From Haloferax namakaokahaiae (GTDB taxonomy: Archaea > Halobacteriota > Halobacteria > Halobacteriales > Haloferacaceae), in contig NZ_JBHTAA010000002.1 in assembly GCF_042663225.1 (NCBI RefSeq), positions 292,002-356,001 on the forward strand: a DNA stretch of 64,000 nucleotides, read 5' to 3'. The position numbers were made by a program, and so were the translations under genes. The notes under the pieces were generated by a model, which had not been told where the DNA came from, searched no databases, and worked only from the letters and a program-made list of their open reading frames with translations. Below, one piece after another: positions 41,188-49,130 of the stretch; position 1 is the first letter of the stretch; each line of letters opens with the position of its first letter.

Positions 41188-43416
41188 GTGAACAATTACA
41201 TAATTGAAATTGTAAACTGGATTCAAAGGAGTTACATTCGTCGGTACGTCGCCGTCTCGGCAGCGATTCTGTTCGTCGTCGCTATTGCACTCGTTGGAAT
41301 CTATGCGGACGTGGCACAGGGCCAAAACGAAACTGTCGCCACGAACATGCTCACAGACGCTGGTGATAGTGCAGTCGAAATCGGTGACTGGGCGCGAGAA
41401 CACCAATCGAGCGCGCAGATGCTCTCTTCGCTCGATGCGGTCACAAGCGGAGAGCCAGCGGCCGTCGAACGGGCGTTCGATGCACAGCGTCCACTCCTGC
41501 CAGCAGAGGTCGAAGCAATCCAATACGTTGACCGGACGACCGGAGAGGTCATCGCAGCGAATGGCACAGGGGGAGTCACCGAAACAGCACCGTGGGCGGG
41601 GTCACTCACGTTCTCGGAGCGTAGCGAAGTCGCACTGACGGACATCTATTCGCGGGACGGGAATCACTATCTCGCGTTCGTGAGTCCGACCACAGCAGAC
41701 GACACCCACGCCGTCTCCGTCGTGGTTAATCTCGCAAAAGGCTTCGAGTTCGAAACCGCAGTCGAAGGTGCCCAAACGCACCTCGTCACGGGAGATGGAA
41801 CAGTCGTCCTCTCGAAGGATTCGGCGAGGATTCAGACGGCGTATACCGGTCCAAGCGCTGCGGTCGAGAGGAGTATCGCCGGCGAACAGGGACTCATCGT
41901 CGAGAACGGGACTGCGACCGCGTACGTCCCGTTCGATGGGACGTACGGACTCGTCGTGCAGGCACCGACGAGCGTCTTCGGGGTTGACACGCAGACGTTG
42001 ACCTACGAAGTGGTGGTCTTCGTGATGATCGCTGCCGGACTCGCCGTCGTTGGCGTCACCTTCGTCCGCAACACGTCGCGGTCGATCAACAAACTCTCTT
42101 CGCAAGCCAAGCGACTCGAAGACGGGGACTTCGAAGTCGGTCTCGAGACGGGTCGAAAAGACGAAGTCGGCGAGTTGTATCACCGATTCGGTCGGATGCG
42201 TGATGCGCTCGAAGAGACTGTCGAAGGACTCCGAACGTCGGCAGATTCGTACAGTAAAACGATGGAGCAGTGCGCGGCGGGAGACCTTACACGACGACTC
42301 GACGAAGATGTAGAGAGCGAAGAGATGGCCGACGTCGCCACGTCGTTCAACTCGATGATGGACGATATCGAATCGACGGTCCAAGATGTCAACCAGTTCG
42401 CCGTCGATGTCGAGTTACTCAGTGAACAAGTCAATACGGGCGCGACCGAGATGAACGACGCCAGCGAGGAAGTCGCAACGTCTGTCAGCCAAATCTCCGA
42501 CGGAGCGAGAGAACAGACGCGCCAACTCTCGTCGGTCGCCATGGAGATGGACGAACTTTCGACGACGGTCGAAGAGATTGCAAGTTCGGCGGAGGGCTTG
42601 GCGGAGAACGCGACCGAGGCAGCCACGGTCGGGGCAGACGGCCGTATCGCCGCAGAGGACGCGCTATCGGGAATGAACGCGATTCGAAAAGAGACACAGA
42701 CCACGGCGGCAGACGTTCGTGCGTTCGAAGCCCTCACTGCCGAGATTGGAGATATCGTGGCAGTAATTCAAGACATCGCCGAGCAGACGAACCTGCTCGC
42801 GCTCAACGCGAACATCGAAGCGGCCCGTGCAGGTGAAGCAGGGAGCGGCTTTGCCGTCGTCGCCAACGAGGTAAAACAGTTGGCAGAAGAGACGTCGAAC
42901 TCCGCCGAAGACGTCTCGGAACTCATCGAAGACGTGCAGGCACAGCGTAAGACCATCGTCGAGAGCGTCACGCAGATGAACGACCGTGTCGAAGACGGCA
43001 CCGAGTCGGTCGAAGAGGCAATCGATTCGCTCGAACGGATGGGCACCCGCATCGAGGAGACCGAATCGAGCGTCTACGAAGTTACGCAAGCGACGAAAAA
43101 GCAAGCCGAATCGACCGAGGAAGTCTCGTCGATGGTGACCGAAGTCTCCGGCGTGAGCGAAGAGACGTCCGCACAAGCGGAGACGGTGTCGGTCGCAACG
43201 GAACAGCAAGTCGCGTCGGCCAGCGAGGTTCGAACGAGCGCCGACACGCTCACCGAACGCGCGGGCAAACTCCGGACGCTTCTCGCAGCATTCGACACTC
43301 GCGGTTCGACGGTTGCAGATGGAACCGACCGTCTCGGTCACACAGAACCAGTCAACGAAGAGAGCGGGAAACCCGTGACGTCGCTCTCTGCTGATGGAGG
43401 AGTAAACGAGAAGTAG
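41188..43416 (+). CDS. Methyl-accepting chemotaxis transducer
   Basis: A 742-aa membrane chemoreceptor. Transmembrane helix 1 lies at about 20-42, an extracellular sensor of about 230 residues (Cache-like) follows, helix 2 is at about 275-297, HAMP regions cover about 297-400, and the long coiled-coil signalling domain has its conserved hairpin at about 530-570 (EQTNLLALNANIEAARAG, then GFAVVANEVKQLAEE). It should signal through CheA/CheW to the archaellum; no che genes are in the window, so it is an orphan transducer. The start codon is GTG. The sensed compound is unknown. Confidence 0.95.
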   Translation: MNNYIIEIVNWIQRSYIRRYVAVSAAILFVVAIALVGIYADVAQGQNETVATNMLTDAGDSAVEIGDWAREHQSSAQMLSSLDAVTSGEPAAVERAFDAQRPLLPAEVEAIQYVDRTTGEVIAANGTGGVTETAPWAGSLTFSERSEVALTDIYSRDGNHYLAFVSPTTADDTHAVSVVVNLAKGFEFETAVEGAQTHLVTGDGTVVLSKDSARIQTAYTGPSAAVERSIAGEQGLIVENGTATAYVPFDGTYGLVVQAPTSVFGVDTQTLTYEVVVFVMIAAGLAVVGVTFVRNTSRSINKLSSQAKRLEDGDFEVGLETGRKDEVGELYHRFGRMRDALEETVEGLRTSADSYSKTMEQCAAGDLTRRLDEDVESEEMADVATSFNSMMDDIESTVQDVNQFAVDVELLSEQVNTGATEMNDASEEVATSVSQISDGAREQTRQLSSVAMEMDELSTTVEEIASSAEGLAENATEAATVGADGRIAAEDALSGMNAIRKETQTTAADVRAFEALTAEIGDIVAVIQDIAEQTNLLALNANIEAARAGEAGSGFAVVANEVKQLAEETSNSAEDVSELIEDVQAQRKTIVESVTQMNDRVEDGTESVEEAIDSLERMGTRIEETESSVYEVTQATKKQAESTEEVSSMVTEVSGVSEETSAQAETVSVATEQQVASASEVRTSADTLTERAGKLRTLLAAFDTRGSTVADGTDRLGHTEPVNEESGKPVTSLSADGGVNEK

Positions 43417-43464
43417 GGCCGCTCGACGACAACCATGATAGCGGCCGCGCCCGATTGAAAATTC

Positions 43465-44307
43465 ATGAGCGATGATGCGATTCACGTACTTCGAAAGCAG
43501 CCCGAGGCGGTGTTCTCGCTCCTCGGTAACGAACTTCGAATCGAGATTCTCCGTGCGCTAAGTGAGTCTCGTGACGAACCCCAGACGTTCTCGGAACTGC
43601 GGGCACGCGTCGAGGAGCGCGACTCGGGGAAGTTCAACTACCACCTCGGGAAACTCGAAGGGACGTTCGTCCGACGAACCGAAGATGGGTACGAACTGAC
43701 TATCGCCGGCCATCAGGTCGTGGGCGCACTCATCGCCGGGACGTACACCGCGGACGCCGAGATACCGACAGTGGAGACGACCGACCGCTGTCCGCTGTGC
43801 GATGAGTCGGTTCTCACGGTTACCTACGAAGGCGAGCACGTCGAAATCGAGTGCCAGCACTGTGAGGAGTTCGTCTCGACGTTCTGGTTCCCGAGTGGGA
43901 CACTCGACCAGTACGAACCCGAAGAACTCCCGGAAATCTTCGACCGATGGATGTACACGCTGTTTCAGCAGACCACTGCAGGGTTCTGTGTGAACTGTGC
44001 GGGGCGACTGACCGGCGAACTCGAACCCGACAGAGAGCCGCCGGCAATCTCGTGGACCTGCGACTTGTGTGGCGACAAGTCTCGGGCGAGCGCCTCGATG
44101 CCGCTGTTGTTCCACCCGGCGACACAGGGCTTCTTCTTCGAGCACGGTATCGACGTGTCTTCGACGCCGACGTGGCGAGTGCTCACTCCGCAAACGCTAA
44201 CGTACGAAGCAGACGAGACGGGCGCGACGGTCACCGTCACCATCGACGGCGACGAGTTGGTGGGACATATCGACGAGACGGGGCGCGTGAGTTCGGTCGA
44301 ATGGTAG
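43465..44307 (+). CDS. ArsR-like winged-helix regulator with zinc-ribbon domain
   Basis: A 280-aa haloarchaeal regulator. The N-terminal winged helix (VFSLLGNELRIEILRALSE, then KFNYHLGKLEGTFVRR) is of the ArsR/DUF7347-like type. The C-terminal part (DUF7351-like) has two pairs of zinc-binding cysteines: CPLC and CQHC near residues 112-135, and CVNC and CDLC near 175-200. A C-terminal beta domain follows. Target genes are unknown; it lies 48 bp after the chemoreceptor gene but has no obvious link to it. Confidence 0.85.
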   Translation: MSDDAIHVLRKQPEAVFSLLGNELRIEILRALSESRDEPQTFSELRARVEERDSGKFNYHLGKLEGTFVRRTEDGYELTIAGHQVVGALIAGTYTADAEIPTVETTDRCPLCDESVLTVTYEGEHVEIECQHCEEFVSTFWFPSGTLDQYEPEELPEIFDRWMYTLFQQTTAGFCVNCAGRLTGELEPDREPPAISWTCDLCGDKSRASASMPLLFHPATQGFFFEHGIDVSSTPTWRVLTPQTLTYEADETGATVTVTIDGDELVGHIDETGRVSSVEW

Positions 44308-44852
44308 CGCGTCGCCTATCGCCGGGATTCCGGCAGAGACCGTGAACCGTCGGGCGAACTCGCGTTCTCTGTCTCGCCGCCTTCTTCGAGTGCCGAATCG
44401 AGGACCTGTTCGAGCCTGAGTAGCGCGTTCGTCGCAGGACGTAGCGTTCGGGAAACGAGTGATGCAAAGAATAGGAGTGATCTTCTGAGCGTCGAAAAAC
44501 GATTGCAGTCTCAGTCGGTGGTATAGAGGTTTTTTCCGAACAGAATATCGACGTGTCAGTGACGGGAAGTGGTGTATAGAGATGGCCTGGTTGAGTAGTT
44601 TTAGACGAGTTAGAAATTGCTCCCAACACTGAAGCTCGGCGGGTCGGGAGACCAGATAACGGGGACAAGATAATACGCTGCAGTGGGTCATACACAACCG
44701 CAATTAGTAAAATTGGGTTATAGAATGGCAATCGACATATGAGCTACATACCGCTATACAGAATGGTCAGGGGTTTCAACCAAGACTTCGGAGTTTGGAT
44801 TCTCGATTGCCAGCCTTACCACCTCTGATCTGCACTAAACAGCCAAGTCTTC
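44308..44852. other. Intergenic stretch, composition falls toward the AT-rich gene
   Basis: About 545 bp. The right half becomes AT-rich, matching the foreign-looking gene that follows. No RNA gene, repeat or intact ORF with coding character is seen; frames on the minus strand here look accidental. Confidence 0.45.
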
Positions 44853-45461
44853 TTAGTTGATTTTTTTAGCAGTCTCTTCTATCATCTCTGCCAATCCATC
44901 AAGTGCACTAGGAATGCGGTCAACTCGGTCATAGAAATGGTTTCTTTTTTCAATAAGATAGTCAGAATTGATTTCACTGTGCAGCAGTCTTTCAGGCGTT
45001 ACCCATGTTGTGGAATTAAACCACCTTTCCCAATACTCTAAATCCACTTCTATCCAGGTCCCAACCATGGTTTCTTGCTTTGACAATTCCCCAACGTAAA
45101 TGTTCCTTTTTCTCAATTCTCTTTTGATTTCGTTAAACCTTGGATAAAATTGTTCCTTGTAGTATTCTCCTGAATCAACAAATAACTCATATTCATCTTC
45201 AGAAAGTCGGATGAATCTAAGGTCGTCACCAAGTTCTCTTAACTGCATAGAAAGATTTTCCATTTCTGTAATCAATTTTGAATCAGAATATTCTCTTCCG
45301 GTTGTTATCTGTACCCAACCATCATTAATTAAGTTATAAACATTAGCTCCGTACAATTTGCCAATGGCTGCTATGATGGCTAAAATTAATACAGACACCA
45401 CTTCTATTACACTTCCATCTTGGTTCAACAAATAATCTGCAACATTAAGGCTATTTGTCAT
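44853..45461 (-). CDS. AT-rich hypothetical protein with N-terminal membrane anchor
   Basis: A 202-aa protein I do not recognise. One hydrophobic segment (about residues 19-38) is followed by a cytoplasmic helical domain with many Glu, Arg and Tyr residues. Base composition is far below the neighbours (many AAT, ATT, TTT and AAA codons), and Asn, Ile and Lys are more frequent and the acidic excess smaller than in typical haloarchaeal proteins. This suggests recent acquisition, perhaps by virus or plasmid. Both flanks are gene-poor. A defence or immunity role is possible but unsupported. Confidence 0.75.
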   Translation of the reverse strand: MTNSLNVADYLLNQDGSVIEVVSVLILAIIAAIGKLYGANVYNLINDGWVQITTGREYSDSKLITEMENLSMQLRELGDDLRFIRLSEDEYELFVDSGEYYKEQFYPRFNEIKRELRKRNIYVGELSKQETMVGTWIEVDLEYWERWFNSTTWVTPERLLHSEINSDYLIEKRNHFYDRVDRIPSALDGLAEMIEETAKKIN

Positions 45462-45846
45462 AGTTCACACCCACCGATGGGAACATAGGCGATACGTGTA
45501 AATAAATAATCAGTAATGCGGGTACATCTGAGATTCTTGTGTGGAGATCCATGAATACACTAATTTTCAGATTATATACGCCCCTTCTTCGATTCGTGAA
45601 TTAGATTGTAATTGTGACATTCCCTTTCGAATTTGCTAGCGTACGCTCGACGACTGGAAATCAATGCACTGGGTCCTGAAATTTCAATGTTGACTTCTGG
45701 CCGGACTGGGTAACCATCACGTCTCAGCCTAATCGCTGCTATCCGCAGAAGTAGAGCCATTCAATAACCCGACACAACGTTAACTCCCGAACCGACGAAC
45801 GAACGGGATACACAGACAGAATAGTCGAAAAATTGGACGGTTCAGA
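45462..45846. other. Intergenic region right of the AT-rich gene
   Basis: About 385 bp. A 62-codon minus-strand frame (45572-45760) is present but has no recognisable features. The first 100 bp, with its AT-rich runs, contain the likely promoter of the AT-rich gene. Confidence 0.4.
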
Positions 45847-46923
45847 CTATTCGCCCGGCTTGACGAGAATCTTCACGTGCTCGCTCTGCGGGTCGATGAG
45901 TCGTTCGAACCCGCTCTCGACGAGTTCGTCGAGGGCGATTCGGTCGGTGATGAATGGTTCTGGGTCGAGGCGTCCGTTCGAGAGCATGTCGATGACCATT
46001 CCGTACTCTTCACGAGAGCGGGGACCACCCGTGTAGGCGAGCGTGCCGGTAATCGTCCGTTCGCCGAGGACGAGGTTGTTCGGGTGGGTGTTGACTTCCT
46101 TCTCCCAGATGCTCACGATTGTCGTCCGGCCGGACGGCGCGGTGCTCATCACGGCGTCGTTGAACGAGGCTTCGACGCCCGCGACTTCGAAGGTGACGTC
46201 TGCACCGCCGTCGGTCTGCGACTTGATGTACTCGACGGCGTCCGTCTCCGTCGGGTCGATGACTTCGTCGGCACCGCACGAGCGGGCGCGCTCGCGTCGT
46301 GCTTCCCGCGGTTCGGAGACATAAATCGTCCCGGCTCCCGCCGCACGGGCACACTGAATCACCGACAGGCCAATCGGCCCGCTCCCGAAGACGGCGACGG
46401 CGTCGCCAGCCTTGAGTCCCGAGCGCCGGACGGCGTGCAGACCGACCGTCAGTGGTTCGACCAACGCGCCGTACTCGATTGGAATGTCGTCACCGAGCGG
46501 GACGGCGTGTTCGGCGTTCACGACGACGCTCTCGGCGAATCCGCCGTCGCCGCCGGACAGGCCGAGGAACCCGATCGACTCGCAGATGTGGTAGTTGCCT
46601 TCGTTGCACTGGCGACAGTCGCCACAGTAGAGAATCGGGTTAATTGCGACGGCATCGCCTTCGTCGAGGTCCGTCACCGAATCGCCGACGTCGGTGATAA
46701 TGCCGCTGAACTCGTGGCCGAGTCTAATCGGGGCTTTCTCCTGAGAGATGGGATGTGGCTCACCGCTTGGGACGAAAATCGGGCCGGCCGTGTACTCGTG
46801 GAGGTCTGTGCCACAGATTCCACACGAATCGACTTGGATACGAACCTGGTCCGCACCGACAGCCGATTCTTCGACGTCCTCGATTCGAATGTCCTTTCGG
46901 TCGTGGTAAACTGCTGCTCGCAT
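45847..46923 (-). CDS. Zinc-dependent 2,3-butanediol/sorbitol-type dehydrogenase
   Basis: A 358-aa medium-chain dehydrogenase. Catalytic zinc ligands are in CGICGTDLHEY and LGHEFSG, and the four-Cys structural zinc site is CGDCRQCNEGNYHIC. The NAD-binding fold has VFGSGPIGLSVIQCARAAGA (GxGPxG). Length and the HEYTAGPIFVP insertion fit (R,R)-butanediol dehydrogenases, which oxidise acetoin/butanediol or related diols. It is monocistronic, flanked by an AT-rich island on one side and a non-coding gap on the other. Confidence 0.9.
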   Translation of the reverse strand: MRAAVYHDRKDIRIEDVEESAVGADQVRIQVDSCGICGTDLHEYTAGPIFVPSGEPHPISQEKAPIRLGHEFSGIITDVGDSVTDLDEGDAVAINPILYCGDCRQCNEGNYHICESIGFLGLSGGDGGFAESVVVNAEHAVPLGDDIPIEYGALVEPLTVGLHAVRRSGLKAGDAVAVFGSGPIGLSVIQCARAAGAGTIYVSEPREARRERARSCGADEVIDPTETDAVEYIKSQTDGGADVTFEVAGVEASFNDAVMSTAPSGRTTIVSIWEKEVNTHPNNLVLGERTITGTLAYTGGPRSREEYGMVIDMLSNGRLDPEPFITDRIALDELVESGFERLIDPQSEHVKILVKPGE

Positions 46924-47125
46924 GGCGTTCTCTAGTCGTCAGATTGGAGATTAAGTGTTGGTTCAGTTATTTGAATAATTCAATAAATTCCGAGTTGTCG
47001 TTCGTGAGTGTCTCATTTCGCTGGATGTCTGGGCAACGAAGTGGGCATGAGACAGGAACGTGGGGACCTGTTTGGAGAGGAAATTGGAGAGTGGAAACTT
47101 ACGCAGAACAGAGGCAAGCCGTCAG

Positions 47126-47692
47126 CTACACTCCGCCGGTGGGTGGAACGACCGCTCTAACCCCGCCGATGACCAGTCTATCGAGTGCGAACGTCGCCAC
47201 GCCGAACGAGACGAAGAAGACGACGAGCAGGACGAAGTCGGCGGGAACGAAGCGTGCGAGGTCGAGTGTGGCGAAGAACAAAATCAGTTCTCGGCCGGTC
47301 TCGAGCGCTCTATCGAACGTGAGAGACGCGATAGCACCACCGACGAGCGCCAGACCACCGTACACGACCATCCACGTCGCGGATGGGACGCCGGGATGTC
47401 CACGACTCTGGTAGGCGTCTTTCACACCGACGCCGAGTGCTGCGAGTTGCCGGCGAGCCTGATCGAGAAGCGTCACGACGAGGACGAACCACAGCAGTGC
47501 AGCGAGCCCGAACCGTACGCTCGACGGCGATACCGACGGGAAGACAATCGCTGCCGCGTCTACGACGGTCGGCGTCGCATAGTCAACGAAGATGTAGAAC
47601 ACGGCGTAGCTAATCGCGGTATCGACAGGACCGTATGCAGGGAACGAACGCGCTCGTCGTGGTGCAGTTCCCTCGTAACCAAAACCCACCAT
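47126..47692 (-). CDS. Four-helix membrane protein downstream of the TbsP-like gene
   Basis: A 188-aa membrane protein with about four hydrophobic segments (near residues 25-48, 58-78, 105-128 and 145-175). No family was recognised. ATG 47692 was chosen because the first helix then begins at a usual distance. It lies 77 bp downstream of the TbsP-like regulator on the same strand and may be co-transcribed with it and the micropeptide gene. Confidence 0.7.
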   Translation of the reverse strand: MVGFGYEGTAPRRARSFPAYGPVDTAISYAVFYIFVDYATPTVVDAAAIVFPSVSPSSVRFGLAALLWFVLVVTLLDQARRQLAALGVGVKDAYQSRGHPGVPSATWMVVYGGLALVGGAIASLTFDRALETGRELILFFATLDLARFVPADFVLLVVFFVSFGVATFALDRLVIGGVRAVVPPTGGV

Positions 47693-47769
47693 ACCGAGAG
47701 AGTCGCGCCACAACAGTATCAATCGAAGTCGTCGTAGCCGAGAATATCACGCCGAGAAGGAGGCGTCCG

Positions 47770-48588
47770 TTACATCACCGACTGTGCGGCTTGGATGACT
47801 TCCACAGAGGAGAGCGTCGTGAGCGAGTCGTTCGCTAAAATCAATCGCTGGCGCGGGCGGCCGATGTCGGTGGCGACTTTCTCCGTGTCGATCAACCCGG
47901 CTTCTTCGAGTGCTCGCTTGTGCTTGGAGAACTTCGCGCGACTGGCGATTCCCATGTCCTCGCCCCAGTTACAGATGTCGTAGAACTGTTGGTTGTTCTG
48001 GGCACCAACCAGCAGGTAGATATCGACTTCGTCCATCTGGTTGTCACCGCGGTGAGTCAGCCCAGCGGACTCGAAGACGCTCTGGACGCTCTGTTCCATC
48101 GACTCACCTAAGTCGTCGCCGAGGCTCTCCAGCATCCGAGCGTAGGAGGGCTTCGATAGTTGGAACCTACGCCCGTCTTTCCACTGCGAGATGTACTTTT
48201 CACGAACGGCGATGACGACGTCCTCGTCGTCAGACGACAGGGCGACCGCTTCCTCTCCCGTCGTCGGGTGTACGTACGTGAGGTCGTCGGCCGTGACGAA
48301 GACCGACGAAGGGTGCCGTTCACGGTTGACTCTGAGGTCGAGCGTCCCGTCTTCGATGTACTGGTTCAATCGACTCGAGATGACAAAATCGTTATCTGCG
48401 TCTTTGATCGTCTCTCGGTTCGTGATGAGTCGCAGTCGGCGAGGATGCTCGTCGAGCGTGTGAAGCGTCTCGGCGACCGACTCGATCAATTCGATTTCAG
48501 CGGTCGCAATCACCATCTCATCGACAGCGGCTGAAAGTGTACTCCTGACTAAATTACCGTATAAACCCACCCGCGAAGACTCCGTCAT
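47770..48588 (-). CDS. TbsP-like (DUF5821) transcriptional regulator
   Basis: A 272-aa protein resembling the haloarchaeal TbsP/DUF5821 family. The N-terminal half (about 1-130) looks like a phospholipase-D-like or TrmB-type effector fold (EMVIATAEIELIESVAETL, then RRLRLITNRETIKDA), and the C-terminal half ends in a winged helix (SRAKFSKHKRALEEAGLIDTEKV, RPRQRLIL). TbsP of Haloferax is reported to act with TrmB on sugar genes. Here the gene is next to a DUF7503-like micropeptide and divergent from a CHAT protease, so it may control that module. The family call is from memory. Confidence 0.7.
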   Translation of the reverse strand: MTESSRVGLYGNLVRSTLSAAVDEMVIATAEIELIESVAETLHTLDEHPRRLRLITNRETIKDADNDFVISSRLNQYIEDGTLDLRVNRERHPSSVFVTADDLTYVHPTTGEEAVALSSDDEDVVIAVREKYISQWKDGRRFQLSKPSYARMLESLGDDLGESMEQSVQSVFESAGLTHRGDNQMDEVDIYLLVGAQNNQQFYDICNWGEDMGIASRAKFSKHKRALEEAGLIDTEKVATDIGRPRQRLILANDSLTTLSSVEVIQAAQSVM

Positions 48589-48649
48589 ATGTAGTACACT
48601 ACCTCATAGAAAAATAAATGTTATAATTGAATCGGCCGAGTAGTTGGTT

Positions 48650-48793
48650 TTACAGGCCGCCAATGGTCGAGCCGCCGCCATTGGTGGCGACGGCGGTGGT
48701 CGTCGCTGCGAATATGAACGTCACCGTGCTGAATGCAAGTGACAGCGCGCGTGGGTGCGATTCGAGCCATGTTTTGAGCTTGTTTTCGGTCAT
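48650..48793 (-). CDS. 47-aa DUF7503-like micropeptide
   Basis: A short ORF read by eye: ATG 48793, TAA 48650-48652. The product starts MTENKLKTWLESHPRALSLA, the N-terminal phrase typical of the haloarchaeal DUF7503 micropeptides, and continues with one hydrophobic Thr/Ala-rich helix and a Gly-rich tail. It could insert in the membrane. It is the first gene after the divergent promoter shared with the CHAT gene and lies 61 bp before the TbsP-like gene. Such micropeptides recur in haloarchaeal genomes with unknown function. Confidence 0.75.
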   Translation of the reverse strand: MTENKLKTWLESHPRALSLAFSTVTFIFAATTTAVATNGGGSTIGGL

Positions 48794-49130
48794 CGCCGGC
48801 TGAACGATGGACCGAGAATCTAATATTCGAATTTGAGGTAGAAGAATATAACATTAAAAATATTCTCGTTAGATTATCGGTAGCGCTGGTAAAATTCGTC
48901 GTCAGAAGGTGGAATTTACTGACAAACTCCGTTCAACGTAGTCGAATCCGGGCGTATTTAGCGCAACTTTGGATTATTCGACGTGTTTTTTGAATCGCAA
49001 ATCGAATTCTCGATACTGAAAAGAGATAGAAAAGTTCTGTTTTCCTGTTAATTGAAATATGTCTAAATGACAGATAGAGAGCTTGAAGCGTTAGATATTA
49101 CTGAGTAAGCGTGTTTTTCATGGATGATAG
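48794..49130. other. AT-rich divergent promoter region of the CHAT/DUF7503 pair
   Basis: About 340 bp of low-GC sequence between the micropeptide (left) and the CHAT gene (right). It has several TATA-like stretches (for example TTATATTC and TTAATTGAAATAT) and no gene. Confidence 0.5.

Noticed and set aside
45572..45760. 62-codon minus-strand frame between the AT-rich gene and the dehydrogenase
   Set aside because: Weak start context, no motif and no partner. It could be a gene remnant but cannot be supported.
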